Notes: a model not told the origin generated them from the sequence alone. A stretch of 64,000 nucleotides of DNA from Larix kaempferi (GCA_027924585.1 BSBM01000232.1:30266001-30330000); one strand, 5' to 3'; shown: positions 34,680 to 47,448, numbered from the stretch's first letter. A program made the numbers and translations.

Positions 34680-35420
34680 ATGCCACCTGTATTTGACACT
34701 ACATCAGAGGGCGGTTCATCGACACCATCGGGAACATTGCAAAGGTTTCTTGAGAGATGTTTGTTATTGGCCCGGGATCCGGCCGCCCTGGTTGAGATTG
34801 AGGGATGGTTGCAGCGATTTCCAAAAGGACGGCAGGAGTCAGCAGTAAACTCTTTACAACGACGGAAGAGTGGAAAGGAGATGAGAATGAACATCCAGAT
34901 TGGTGACTATGATGTCGATTCAGTTATTATTGATCTTGGTTCAGATGTTAACATCTTAACCAAGCAGGCGTGACAGAAAATGGGGAGTCCCCCATTGAGC
35001 TGGTCTCCTGTGCAGCTCTGGTTGGCTAACCATGCGAAAGTAACACCCATTGGGCGAGTTCCACGACTAACAGTCGATATTGAGGGCATGAAGACTTCTG
35101 TTGACTTCGATGTCATTGAAGTGGTTGAGGGAGGAAGCTCCTATCTTGCACTATTGGGGATTGGATGGGATAATGATAGTTGAGCTGTAATCAAATTCAA
35201 GAGGCGCATGATGACCTTTGAGAATCGCAATTTCAGAGTCATAGCCCCGTTGGATCCAGCTGAAGGACATCGATACATTGAGCCTGTAAAAGATGACGAT
35301 CCCACTGGATGGGACCATGCATTCAATATTTATGAAGACTATATACCCCTACTGCCAACGGTGAGCTGTGATGGCGCAGCGAGATCTCTACGTCTTTCGA
35401 CTCTGATGATGGATTAGAAC
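34680..35420 (+). pseudogene. pol: Element C aspartic protease region
   Basis: The frame reads a helical pre-domain (FLERCLLLARDPAALVEIE) and then MNIQIGDYDVDSVIIDLGSD, where the catalytic motif is DLG in place of DSG/DTG, followed by VNILTK. After a TGA it continues with WLANHAKVTPIGRVPRL, VDFDVIEVVEG and YLALLGIGWDND, the usual LLG block. In-frame stops near 34971 and 35181 break it. The order zinc knuckle then protease is normal, but a capsid-like domain follows it. Confidence 0.78.
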
Positions 35421-35499
35421 ATTGGAAGAATCGCTTGCACGAAGTGTCGCTCCGAAAATGTGGCTTAGTTACTCAATCTTTATGTCGTGTTGCGACAGA

Positions 35500-36020
35500 A
35501 ACAATCACACTGCCAGTCTATGAGGGGTTTCCTGGCTTAACCAAATTTTTGACGGAATTTGAAGAATGAGTCTCAAAACCACAACGATTGCTGGCATTGG
35601 CGGAAGTAATGAAGGCTACTCCAGCACGCTGGTGGGAGAAACACAAGAAATACATTGATGATTGGTCACAATGTCGAAGGTTGATGATGGTTCAGTTTGG
35701 CGATATTGAGGTTTATCACACTGGCAAGTATGATGGCCGAAATAATCCCAATGATCATGTGATGGAATTCCAATGATTATGGGTAGCGCGACCCAGAGAT
35801 GAGTGGGTCCATGCTTTTATCCATACCTTAGATGAGATGTCGCTCTCATGGTATACTACAACTGAGTTCCGCAGATAAATTACAACATGGGGGGAGTTAA
35901 CGGTCTGTTTCACTCATACGTTCACTTTTGCGGATGCCAACCTTGACGTCAATAACGCCTTACAGCTTATCTGCGATGTGGTACTTCAGGTTGTTCCGGC
36001 GGCCTACCCTGTCGATCTAC
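35500..36020 (+). pseudogene. Capsid (gag)-like domain between protease and RT, element C
   Basis: Plus-strand frames read YEGFPGLTKFLTEFEE, RLLALAEVMKATPARWWEKH, then NNPNDHVMEFQ, WVHAFIHTLDEMSLSWYTT and TWGELTVCFTHTFTFADAN. The pattern 'W..FI.TLD..P..WY...E.RR....TW.EL...F...F.F' is that of retrotransposon gag (capsid) domains. It is interrupted by stops near 35567, 35777 and 35876. The position, downstream of the protease and upstream of RT, is not the textbook gag-protease-RT order. Other copies should show whether this is normal for the lineage. Confidence 0.65.
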
Positions 36021-36179
36021 ACACATACTGTCAGATGCAGTCTCTCATGGAATGCTTCAACATCACCGGTGGGCCAGCGGATGATGACGATCCCCAGAAT
36101 GTCAACATTCCTGAGTCTGAAGGAAGTCGCAATGTGGTACCACCTGCTGCGCCAAGTAATCCATTCAATCAACCATTGA

Positions 36180-37440
36180 AGCTCCATAAGCTCAATATCG
36201 ACACAGAGGCCACTCCCAAGTTTGAAAATGTTGGGGACTATTGGGATGACGAGATGATGAGTAAGGTCACTAATTTACTCCATGAGTTTCAAGACTTGTT
36301 TGCTACGAAGTTTTCAGATATGAAGGGGATCCTGGGTGATTTAGGGGAGATGAGGATTCCTTTAAAACCAGATGCTAAGCCAGTCCGACAGCAACCTTAT
36401 TGACTGAATCCACGACATAAGGAAAAGTACAAGGAAGAACTTGATCGCATGTTGGATGCTGGTATTATTGAACCAGTGGAAGAGTCTGAATGGATCGGTC
36501 CTATGGTGGTGCAAGACAAGAAAACTAGTGAGGTGCGCATTTGTGTTGACTTGCGGAAGTTAAATGATGCCTGCTTACACGACCCTTTTTTCGACCCCGT
36601 TTATTGACGAAGTACTTGAAGGGGTGGGCGGCCAGGAGATGTACTCATTCACCGATGGGTTCTCTGGCTACCATCAGATTCGCAATGCCAAATAAGATCG
36701 CCATAAGACAACTTTCGTTATTGAATGGGGCTGCTTTTAGTACACTGTAATGTCGTTTGGTTTGAAGAATGCACCTGTGATATTCTCCCGGGTCGTTGTT
36801 GTTGCATTTAAAGACTTTATTCATAAGTTTTTGCAAGTATACATGGATGATTGGATAGTTTATGGGTTGATCCGTGATCATCTGGCCCATCTGCGGTTAA
36901 TCCTTGAGCGCTGCCGAAAGCACCAGATATCGTTGAACTTGAAGAAATGTATTTTTTGTGCACCAATTGGGATATTGTTGGGTCATATTGTGTGTAAGCA
37001 AGGGTTGTTGGTCAATCCAGCTAAGATTGCACTCATCTTGAGTTTGCAACCACCAACCACTGTTAAGTAGTTATGAGGGACTCTGGGGCATACAGGGTAT
37101 TATCGCAAGTTCATCAAGGGATATGCAGCGATCACCACCCCTATGGAGAAATTCCTGAAGAAAGATGCATTATTTCAATGGAATCCGGATTGTCAAGATA
37201 GTTTCGACACACTGAAGACGAAGATGGCTTCGACACCAATCCTGGTATTTCCGAATTGGAGTAAGGAGTTCCATGTACATGTCATTGCCTCATCAATTGC
37301 ATTGGGAGTAGTATTGGCTCAACCCAATGAAGGATATCTTGATCACCCCATTGCTTTGGCTAGTTGGAAGTTGTCGTCCACTGAACACAACTACATCACC
37401 ACTGAGCGGGAGGGTCGGGCAATGGTCTACGCACTATAGA
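36180..37440 (+). pseudogene. pol: Element C reverse transcriptase and RNase H
   Basis: The segment begins with KLNIDTEATPKFENVGDYW, goes through LLHEFQDLFATKFSDMKG, LDRMLDAGIIEPVEESEW and VRICVDLRKLNDACL, then SFTDGFSGYHQI. The active site YMDD is intact at about 36838 (QVYMDDWIVYG). The thumb (ILLGHIVCKQGLLVNPAKI) and connection (GTLGHTGYYRKFIKGYAAI) follow. RNase H starts with WNPDCQDSFDTLKTKM and FHVHVIASSIALGVVLAQP, where the first D of the usual VDAS is I. TTEREGRAMVYAL follows, then a TAG. There is a frameshift near 36590 and several stops. Confidence 0.92.
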
Positions 37441-38883
37441 AGTTCAGGCACTATTTGTTGGGTGGGCACTTTAAAATGTTCACTAACCATTCCGTGTTGA
37501 AATACCTAGTCAATAAGCCTGTGTTGGGGGGGAAGATATGTTGCTGGCTACTTCTTTTTCAGAAGTTCAATTTTGAAGTCATTGTGAAGCCAGGACGGTT
37601 GAATGTCGGTCCTGATCATCTATCGTGGATTGAGACAGGGGAGGAACCAACTAATATTGAAGACGGGTTGCCGGATGCACAACTATTTAAGGTTGGCGTT
37701 GGTGATGACTATTTTGATGACATCCTCTTGTTTCTGACAATGGGTACTGCACCAGACGAGTTCACCACCAGTCAGAAGAAGCAATTGGTAGTCAAGGCCG
37801 CAGACTTCCAGCTAATCGTAGGAGAGTTGTATAAAATGGGCGCTCATGAGATATTACGCAGATGTGTCTTGCCGCATGAGCAAGCGCCGATACTGGCTGA
37901 AGCACATGGAGGAGTAGCAGGAGGACACTATGGTGGTCAGGAAGGTGTTGCGTGCAGGGTTGTGGTGGCCTACACTACATAATGATGCGACAGACTATGT
38001 GAGGTCCTGCGATGTTTGTCAGCGAATTGGAGAACCGTCTAGACGTGATGAGATGTCGTTGATGCCTCAAATAAAATTGCAACCGTTCGACAAATGGGCC
38101 GTGGATTTTGTAGGATCGATCAATCCACCAGGGAAACGCACGGGTGCGCGGTATATCGTCACGGCGACAGAGTATTTGACCCAATGGGCCGAGATGACAC
38201 CTGTAGTTGATTGTTCCGTGGCCACGGCGGCGCAATTTTTGTTTGATAACATTATCACTCGCTTCAGCTACCCCAAGATATTGCTAAGTGATCAAGGCAG
38301 CCACTTTCTTAATCGCACCATCAACGCATTGACAGAGGAGTTACAGATACAGCATAAGAAGATTTCACCCTATCATCCACAGGTGAATGGCACGGTGGAG
38401 GCTTTTAACAAGGTATTGGAGCATGCACTGACAAAGGTGTGCAATGTGAACCGCGACGACTGGGATCTCAAAATCCCAGCAGTGTTGTGGGCCTATCACA
38501 CCACATGTAAACGACTGATAGGACAAACACCATTTAAGTTGGTGTATGGACAAGAAGCGATTATGCCAATGGAGTATATTGTTCCAAGCCTGTGAATTGC
38601 GGCTATCACGGGCATGGATGATGTCACAACATTAGATGAACGTCTGGTGCAATTAGTGCAACTGGAAGAAGATTGTTTCATCGCTGGGTTCCACCAAGGG
38701 GTCGAGAAGGATCAACAGAAGGCATGGCATGATCGCCACATCAAAAATACACAGTTTCAGCAGGGAGACTTGGTGCTGTTGTATGATAGCAAGTTTATGA
38801 AACATCTAGGGAAGTTGCAGATGCATTGGCTTGGTCCCTATCGCATTAGTAATATTACTTCTAGAGGAGCGGTTCAGTTGTAG
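37441..38883 (+). pseudogene. pol: Element C RNase H end and integrase
   Basis: After a TAG at about 37438 the frame continues with FRHYLLGGHFKMFTNHSVLK, KPGRLNVGPDHLSWIETGEE and EILRRCVLPHEQAP. The integrase zinc region follows (AEAHGGVAGGHYGG, then RSCDVCQRIG across a frame change near 37930). The catalytic residues D (VTATEYLTQWAE, with T-E-Y where many have D nearby; the first D is in WAVDFVGS), D (LLSDQGSHF) and E (NGTVEAFNK) are visible. The C-terminal GPY-like part (MHWLGPYRISNIT) ends near 38883. A stop at 38593 (CCTGTGA) splits the last part. Confidence 0.9.
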
Positions 38884-40119
38884 TAGTTGGACGGGGCGAT
38901 GCTCCCCAAGCTGGTAAATGGTCATAGGTTGAAGCCCTATCGTGGGGGCTTGGAACACTGCAATGCCTGAGTCGCATCGAACAAAAAAAAAAAAATGATG
39001 ATTGGTGGATGTCGCATTACCATGGATGGAATGTGGAAGCAGGGAGGCTTCTACTACAAGGTTGGAGTTGTTAGCAACACCTAGGAATGTTGCGCTTGGG
39101 TCACATCTGAAATCATGACGACCATGGGACTTTTTCCTACTTTGATGGATATGCTCGTTAATCGAGTCAATCGTGATAGATGACATCCTGGTTGGGCTTA
39201 GGGATACACCGAGGCAGTATGGCCGATTGTACTTACCAGGATGGTCCGCATGGTTGGAACGAAGTATCCACCATGCCGGCATGGCCCAAGAAATGATTTG
39301 CACGTTTTGGCATGAAGGGAACTAGGAAAAGGTACGATTCATCCACCGTTCGGACAATCGGCACACAACAACTTATGATTATCCTAGGGTGCGAGCCGGT
39401 GGTGCAACGGCTTGTTGAGACCGATGGATGACAGAGTGCACTGTATAAATAGAGGACCTGCGGGGAGTAAGCACACAGAGATTGTTTTAGTTAAGAAGGG
39501 TTATGCTACGCAAGATTCTGGCATTTTGTTAAGTTAGGAATTCCAAGGAGGCTGTGGAAATGATCCATTTCATTTCGTGTGGTAGCACACCAGCTGCGTT
39601 GAGGGCCCGAACGACGAGTGTGCATGAGCGCCTGGAGTAGGTTGCGCCTCGGACACCCCGGGGTTACAAGCATGAATTTTCATCCGAGATGTCTAGGCAG
39701 TTGGTGATGGTTCAAAGTCTCGTGGTCCTTGCAACCACACAAAAAGGGGGGGTCGTCACCCCTAGGTCCCTGTAACTTGTGCTTACCGATGCGAAATAGA
39801 TGTGCCAGATCTGTTGGCCTGGTTCGCACCTAGGAACTGTTCATAAAATTCTCCTCTATCTGCATTAGATTCCTCGAGACTGGAGGACGAATTTGAGACG
39901 TACATGACAGCAAGTCGGGGGATTCCCACTTTTGGGTAAGACTTACATAACAGTGAGACAATGATCAGTGTAGCAGAAGGAGCAGGACAACACTGCGCGA
40001 TCCAGACAGTAAGAACAGTTGAATAGTCGTATGAGGACTTCAAAGTAAAAATGATGGTGTGTACTATGTCTAGCAGTTGATGTGGCTCAGGGCTAAGCCA
40101 CAAGATTGTGTTGGGGGCC
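38884..40119 (+). other. Element C 3' untranslated region and polypurine tract
   Basis: This is about 1.2 kb with no convincing ORF in the element's orientation, including an A-run at 38983-38994. It ends GTGTTGGGGGCC just before TGTTGGCAGG of the 3' LTR. The identical tract precedes the LTR of element D at 61459-61470. Confidence 0.75.
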
Positions 40120-40998
40120 TGTTGGCAGGCGGTTTGGTAGAGTGCTATTGCAGCATCTCCGATGCTGCGATAAGGCAAAAGATGGCATGAATGGCGAGAA
40201 GATGACGTGAATGGCAATGAGCGGAAGATTAGTTATGTATTTTGGGTCAATTGTACCGCAGAATGCTGGTTTTGGGTCATTTGGACCACATATTATGTAA
40301 TGTTGAGTCAGTTATATCGCAGAATGCGGGTTTTTGGTCGATTTTGTACCAAGTTAGTTAGATATTGGGTCACTTGTCCAAATGTCGGTTAGGAAGTTGT
40401 TAGTAAGTGGACAAGCATTGTAATGGCGGAAGCCTATATATAGATAGGATTCGTAGGTATTGGAAAAAAGGTGGAATCAAGGTGAAGAGAAGCGCATGTT
40501 TGGGTTATTTTTGCGCATCTGTGAGATATTGCCGAGACCTGATCTTTGAGGAGATATTGTATCTAAGGTTTTATAGTGATAATATGATATGATGAAACTT
40601 TTTTGGTGCAATTCTTGGGTTCTTTCTATTTGTTAATGGTAATGCAATGTCGCACTTCATGAATAATGCTATGTTTCCTTGATGCAATGTTGCTTTACTG
40701 TTACTATTGCTGTGATAATGAATGTTGTGATCGAATATTGTGTTATGAATACATGTCAAATGTTTGATATCCCTGTTTAGTGTTGCAATAGAGTTAGTTC
40801 ATATAGCCGCAACCCTCCTCCTTCCTCGACTGAAACATGGTTCCGTCTGCTCTTCTTGGATGCCTCGGGTGAGACCTCATCTGCTCTGCAGGTGTTGCTG
40901 GGTGGGATAAAACCTGCTCGGGCCGGTGCCTAGGGAGACTGTGGCATGTGTCGACAGTGAAGTGGAACCCCTGTCGACTGGAGTCGTGTTGGTCAACA
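40120..40998 (+). repeat. Element C 3' LTR
   Basis: It is 879 bp and collinear with 32829-33697, with a TATA box at 40435-40442. It ends GGTCAACA, followed by TSD TCTCC (40999-41003). The last 200 bp (GGTGAGACCTCATC..., CAGGTGTTGCTGGG...) resemble the end of the element D LTR. Confidence 0.93.
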
Positions 40999-41003
40999 TC
41001 TCC

Positions 41004-42379
41004 AAATGAGGGTTTGAAAATGCATGTAAATTACAATTGACATAAATTTTGATTGGAATTTTTTGGGGGGATGATTCAAATTTTTTGGTAAAGTTCATAA
41101 ATAGAATAACTATAGAAAAATATTATTGTGTACCCGCATGACAAAGGGTAGTGCAAAAAATGTAGTAAATTTAATTATAGAATAACTATAGAAAATAGTA
41201 GTGCAAAGAATGTTCCATGATTTAAACCTCTAGAAAGTTAAACTGTGACTTAGGGAGAAAGTGAGGGGATATATAACCATCTATCCAAGTTAGAGAAACA
41301 TTGTAACAAATTGAATTATCGGTAAGAAAAAAGGTGGATTTTACACATGATGAACTAGAAAGTAAAATGGAAAAGATGTATAAAAACATGGAATAGAAGA
41401 TGGAAAACATGGATCAAAATATGGAAAATAATATGGCCAATAAAGATGATATCAAAGGTATGAAGGGGATATTTTGAAAGAGATAAGGCTCTTCCTTACC
41501 CCTAACTCACCTAATTCAGAAGAGGAAAACGAGAACAAGATCAGGGTTGAGTCCTAGTCACATGTTGATAGCATTGAAACAAAATGGAGAACGAGAGTTT
41601 GAGTCCTTAACACTTAATAAATAATCACTCCAAGATCCAAATAATTATTGGTTCAACTCAAGGATGAGGAACTACTTCATTCCCAAGATTTATAAAAGAA
41701 AGTTCAACGGTAATGGTCGAAAACATGCATATTCCAGATAGAGCAATTTTTTTATCTTCACCAAGTGTTGCATTTACAAAAGGTAACCATTGAACCCAAA
41801 ATCAATTTTTTTTTCTAGATTCTAAGTCGTGGGAAAATCCTTATAGATGAGAATCTTCAAGAAAAGGGGCATATAGGGGCCTTATAGATGTCCCTTATGT
41901 AAATAAAATGAATAAATTAGTGTCCATCTATTTTTGGAGTGTGATTTTCAAAAGTAGTTTGGAATGCTTATATTTCGTAGTTAAATATTCAAGTATGTCG
42001 TGGAACTAGAAAGAGACCTTTATCTTATGGCACAAGAACTTTCTAGAAACCTTACTGAACAAATCTCTAGTAAGATGAATATGGATATAAACTCCCTTTT
42101 TCCTATGCCATAATATTTTTCTACTGAGGAAAAAAATTACATTTAAGAATGAAGATGTCTCAACCAAAAAAGTGGCACTTCAAGCTAGGGGTTTGTTATT
42201 AGAGTTGGTTTCTATTTAAGGAGTTATATGAGAAAACATGGAAAATATAGAAGTTACAACAAGATCATGGCTTAAGGATTTAATTAAATCCTAAAAACCC
42301 CATCTCATAATCCATGGTGGAAGACCAAAGTAATTTATCAATCAATATCTAATATTATCTAAAGAATACATGAGCTAAT
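41004..42379. other. Spacer between C and Copia-2; possible gag remnant
   Basis: This is AT-rich and heavily broken. Around 41640-41830 the plus strand reads, across frames, a pattern that hints at a gypsy capsid (a 'RKFNGN...' start and 'FFYLHQVLHLQKVTIEPK'). This is only suggestive. No other gene is recognised. Confidence 0.35.
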
Positions 42380-42384
42380 GGGTT

Positions 42385-42991
42385 TGTTGATGTATATGTA
42401 ACTTCGGAATGTATTTCATTCATGTATTTCATTTATATATTATTATTGTACTCCTATAGAGAAGTGTCATTCCTCTATACGGAAGTGTCATCATGTGTAT
42501 TGACAAGTGTCACAAGTATATTAACTTGCCGATGGGTTGTTAGACCACCATGTGTGGGGTCGGCCCTGATTTATATAATATATGGTTAATGTACCTAACT
42601 AGACAAGTCGTCCCCAGAAGGTTATTGGGAAAACAGGACAAGTATAAATAGAGATCGGGAGATCTCTATTTGGATCACTCAGAACTCATTCTTCCTTCAC
42701 TCAGAAAGTGGCGCACTAGTGAGGAGGAGGATCATTTGCTACTAGGAGACTATCTCTATGTATTTTGGTTGTGCTTTGGTTGAGCTATTGCTCTATCTAT
42801 CTCTAAGGAAGTTGTGGGGTTTTTCACCTTAGGGTTTTCCCCACGGAAACTCTGTGTCTATTGTCTCTCATGCTTTTGCTTCTTGGAATGATTGACATGC
42901 TTGTTATGATTGATATGCATTGATATACTGTACATGTTGTTCTCTCAATAAAGATCCTAGAGTATTGTGAATTTATGCTCAAAATTTAACA
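42385..42991 (+). repeat. Copia-2 5' LTR
   Basis: It is 607 bp, TGTTGATG to TTTAACA, with a TATA box at 42643-42650. The primer site follows at 42992-43003, reading TGGTATCAGAGA with the last C changed to A. It is related to but clearly distinct from the Copia-1 LTR, so the two belong to different subfamilies. Confidence 0.93.
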
Positions 42992-43565
42992 TGGTATCAG
43001 AGATAACCTGAGAACAAGACACTATGCAGTGACGGAAACCAAGGTTTCTTGTTTATTGGGTTTCTCTCCACAGATTTTGGAAAAGCAGTATTGTAGATTG
43101 ACTCTACTCATCAAGGAGAATATATCTGTCCAATCAGAATTCAATTATGAGCATTTTCATATTTGGCCCTACAAATTAGGGTTTCCACAAAAATAGGAAT
43201 TTCTGGAATCTGAAGACATAGCTGGAAGCTCCTTGCAAAAATCGAAGTTTAGAGCTTTGGATCGAGATTTTTGGCTAGGTAGATCTCCGGGAAACTCAAA
43301 TCCTAATTCAGGGACCTCCTTAGTGAACCCGAGAAGACAAAAAGGAAGTTCTAAAGGGTGAAGCTTTGCAGATCTCAAATTCTGAATACACTAGGCTGAT
43401 AAGCTCATCAAGACGCATCTTTCTATCCTTTCAAAAAGTTGAAATTCACATTTTGAATTTGTAGTGTTTCTCTGACAAACCCTAATCCGGGACCATATCC
43501 AATTTTCAGCAAGTCAAGTGGTAAAAGCTAAATATTTTCTATTTCCATTTGAAGTACTCTTTAAG

Positions 43566-46500
43566 ATGTCTCTCCGCACCAAGGTTGAGGATAAGCTTGA
43601 AGGGGCTAATAAATTCCAAGCCTGGAAGCATAGGATTGGGTTAATCCTAGAAGAAAATGAGTTGGACTCATCCTTATCCCAGAGGATGAAGAGGCTGAGA
43701 TATTGCATAAGAAGAACTTGGTCAAGGCAAAGAGAATCATTGTTGATTCTATCAAGGACCATCTCATCCCCCATGTGTCATCTCTGAAGACATCCAAAGA
43801 GATGTTTGATTCACTATCCAAGCTATTTGAAGGGAAGGACATAAATCGGAAGATGACTCTGCGAAACCAATTGAAAGGGGTAAAACTTCAGAATGGAGAA
43901 TCCATCCAATCTTATTTTTCTAGGGTCTCTCAGATCAAGGAACAACTAGAAGCAGTGGATGAAATGGTGGAGAATGGTGAAGTTGTCATGACCACTCTGA
44001 ATGGCCTACCCAGGTCATGGGACTCCTTTATTCAAGAAATTTGTGCAAGAAAGAAGTTGGTATCCTTCAGCAGACTACAAGAAGAATGCTCATAAGAAGA
44101 AGCAAGGCTTGTGGCACGAGAAGAAAAGATGGGGAATGAAGATCAAGCTCTCATATCTCACACCAAGAAAAAGAAGTCCAAGAGAGAGCCATCTCACTTC
44201 AAGAAATCTTCACATCACCATAAAGAAAGGAGAATATGCTTCACCTGTAATGAAAAGGGACATATTTCCATAAATTGTCCCAAGAACAAGAAGGACAACA
44301 ACAACTTCAACAAGAAGAAGAAGGGCATCAAAAGAAGGTATCATGCTCATGCTGTCGAGGATGATGAACCTCCCAAGAAGAAGGCTAGAGCAAAAAGTGA
44401 TGATGATAACTCATCAAGCGAAGAAGAGTATGTTCTAATCTCTGCTCTCACAGGTACTATCTCTCATGGTTGTAATGATTGGCTTATTGACAGTGGGGCT
44501 TCAAAACACATGACTGGGTTTAAAGAATCCTTTGCTAATCTATTTGAACATGAGTCACCCCATAAGGTGAAACTTGGGGATGACTACCAATACCCTATCA
44601 AAGGAAGTGGTGAGGCCTCCTACAATCTAGACTACGAGAAGTCTTTGAAGATGAAAGATGTTTTGTATGTACCTGAGCTCAAGAAGAACCTACTCTCCGT
44701 ATCCGCATTGGATGCAAAAGGTATGAGGGTTGCATTTGTGGATGGCCAAGTTCTAATGTGGCCAAAGGGAAAGACCATAGATAATGCAGTGGTGATTGGA
44801 GAGCAAGAGGGAGGATTGTATGGTGCACGAATCCATGGAGCCAAGTGAACTTTGGCATAGAAGACTTGCTCATATGCACTATAGGGCACTTCCAATTGCA
44901 AGCAAGGCTGTAGAGGGTCTTCCTGAAATCAAGACCAAACATGAAGGTGTTTGCAAAGGATGTGCAAAAGGAAAGTACATAAAGAAAGCATTTCCAAGTA
45001 GTAAAAGCAAGGCAAAAGATATCTTGGAAATTATCCACTCCGATGTATGTGGTATGATGTCATCCAGTTCCCTGAGTGGGCATGATTACTATGTCTCTTT
45101 CATTGATGACTTCTCCAGGAAGACTTGGGTTTACTTCTTGAAGAACAAAGATGAAGTGTTTGATAAGTTCAAGGAATTCAAAACCTTGATGGAGAACAAA
45201 ACTTATAAGAAGATCAAAACATTCAGATCCAACAATGGTGGAGAATTCACTTCAGGTGACTTCAAGAAGCTATGCAGTAATTCAGGGATTAAGAGGGAGT
45301 TGACTGCTCCCTACAATCCACAATAGAATGGAGTTGCAGAAAGAAAGAATAAGAACAATCATGGAGGTAGCACGGACAATGCTGCATGACCAGAATCTAC
45401 TTATGCATCTATGGGCAGAAGCAGCTAGGACAGGTAATCCAGGAAGCAAAGATCAAAAGGGAGCACACTCCAGCAGTTCATGCAAGGAAGAAAATATTGA
45501 GAGGGAGTCCACCCGACAACAAACAAACAAAGATAAGTATTTGAATTGTCATTTCGTGTATATTTGATTGTTTAAATAATATTGTTCAATGATGTATATA
45601 CTTATGTTCCTAGACTTAGTTTGTGTATTTTGCATATTTGCATTAATGAACAGTATACTACTAATATGCATATGATGGGTAAGTGGCCTATGGCACTGTA
45701 CAACATTCCATTGCTACTTATCTAGAATAAAACCTCTTTGCTGACATGTTGGGAGTTGTGCACACTCTTAACAATGTTCTGGTAGAGATTGGAAGGCATC
45801 TAGAAAGTTACAGGATATGGATAAATGCTGTATTGAAGCATTGGGTTAAATAATTGCATGACTGCATGACATATTTCTTCATGTGAAAGAATTTGTTCTG
45901 AAAATTATGAGATGTTTCTAATCATGCAATTTAACTTGTTTTGTAGGAAAGATCGTATACCTTCACCTACAAAAGAAGGACTACAACATTTGTTCAGCAA
46001 CAAAGTTATCTATTGAAAATATTGAAGATATTGAAGTTCCCAGGATCTGGGAAGAATGCCATGATCGAGGAGTACCAGTCGATCATGAAGATGTTTGGGA
46101 TGCAGTCCCAAGACCTTAAGGGGAGTCTGTAGTGACTTCCAAGAGGATCTACAAGGTCACGCATGCTGCAGGTGGTAGCATAGAGACTTTTTCTCCTATA
46201 GCTAGATACACTTCCATTAGATCCATACTTTCCCTGGCTGCAGCGATGAAATGGAAGATACACCAGATGGATTTCAAGAGAGATTTCTTGAATGGTGTAG
46301 TTGAAGAATAAGTGTATGTGGAGAAGCCACTTGGTTCTGAGACACATGACAGGGAATCATATATTTGCGGAACTTGGTATGGTAGGATAGACAACTTTCT
46401 ATCCGGTTTGGGCTTTACCAAAAGTAAAGCGGATTCCAACCTTTACTACAAGGTTGAGGAAGGCAATCCAGTGATACTACTTTTGTATATGGATGACCTG

Positions 46501-47448
46501 TTTATTACAGGTGAAGATAGATTGATTACCGACATGCAGTGGAAGCTTGGTGCCGAGTTCGATATGAAGGACTTGGGGATGATGCATTATTTCCTAGGTA
46601 TGGAGGTGTGGCAGAGTGAAGATGGGATCTTCTTTGGACAAGGGAAGTATACTGTAGATATCCTGAAGAGGTTCACGATGATGGATTGCAAGGCCATGGC
46701 CACACCTATGGCATCAAATCTGAAGCTTCTATGTGATGCTTCATCTGAGCCGGTTGATGTCTCTATGTATCGTCAGATGATTAGGTCCTTGATGTACCTG
46801 ACGAACACGAGACCAAATATTTGCTTTGCGGTGAACACATTGAGCCAGTTCCTGACGGATCCGAGGAGTGTTCACCTGGTTGCTTAATGCATATTCTGAG
46901 GTACCTGAAGGGTACAGTTTATTATGGGCTCAAGTATGAAGTGAATCAAAAGTTTAACCTAAAGGGTTATGTTGATTCAGATTGGGCAAGCAGTACTGTA
47001 GATAGGAAGAGCACATCTGGGTGCTGCTTCAATATGGGATCAGGTGTGATCTCTTGGTTTAGTAGGAAGCAGTCCTGTGTAGCACTAAGTACAGCTGAGG
47101 AAGAGTATGTTGCAGCTTGTTTGGCTATTTGTGAGGCAGTATGGTTGAGGAAGCTACTGTCTGAGCTATTTGATCTACCGTTGGAGGCTACTGGTATCTT
47201 CTGTGACAACCAGAGTTGTGTGAAGCTGTCTGAGAACCCAGTGTTCCACGACAGATTGAAACACATAGAGATCAAATATCACTATATTAGGGATATGGTG
47301 TAGAGGGGAGCAGTGAAGCTCCTGTATGTTGCGACAGATGAGCAGATTGCAGATGTGTTGACGAAGCCACTAGCCAGAGTGAAGTTTGAGTACTTCAGAG
47401 AGAGGCTTGGTGTTCTTCGGATCGACGACACTTTGATGAAGAAGTGAT
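43566..47448 (+). pseudogene. gag-pol: Copia-2 gag-pol, disrupted
   Basis: ATG 43566 starts MSLRTKVEDKLEG. Near 43672 a 16-bp deletion relative to Copia-1 shifts the frame. The piece after it keeps [18 protein letters not shown], which shows what Copia-1 lost. TAA at about 44093 and TAG at about 45324 replace glutamine codons. The zinc knuckle [14 protein letters not shown], protease DSGAS and integrase DNGG region (here NNGG, catalytic D changed to N) follow. From 45434 to about 46050 the end of integrase and the start of RT are replaced by unrelated sequence. RT resumes with YMDD at about 46486 and RNase H runs to about 47300. A TAG replaces CAG near 47300, and the end (GAAGAAGTGA) is at 47448. 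Confidence 0.9.
45434..46050 (+). other. Foreign insert replacing part of Copia-2 pol, with a candidate intron
   Basis: Homology to Copia-1 stops after CTAGGACAG (45433) and resumes near GAATGCCATGATCGAGG (about 46053). About 617 bp of unrelated sequence replace about 610 bp of pol. The first 100 bp are open (QVIQEAKIKREHTPAV, then HARKKILRGSPPDNKQTK). A donor-like A|GTATTTG lies at 45537 and a strong acceptor TTAACTTGTTTTGTAG ends at 45946. After the acceptor an open frame begins KIVYLHLQKKDYNICSATK in phase with the first part. This could be a captured host gene fragment with its intron. I do not recognise the protein. Confidence 0.5.

Larger units (their letters stand above)
32829..40998 (+). 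mobile_element. Element C: Ty3/gypsy retrotransposon
   Basis: The element is 8170 bp with LTRs at 32829-33697 and 40120-40998 (TGTTGGCAGG...GTCAACA). The TSD TCTCC is at 32824-32828 and 40999-41003. The plus-strand order is zinc knuckles, protease, a capsid-like domain, reverse transcriptase, RNase H, integrase. RT before integrase and no chromodomain point to a non-chromovirus gypsy lineage. Many in-frame stops show it is inactive. Element D shares its polypurine tract and LTR 3' end. Confidence 0.94.

Noticed and set aside
39783-40217. 144-aa minus-strand ORF at the end of element C
   Set aside because: It crosses the LTR boundary and the polypurine tract, and has no recognisable domain.
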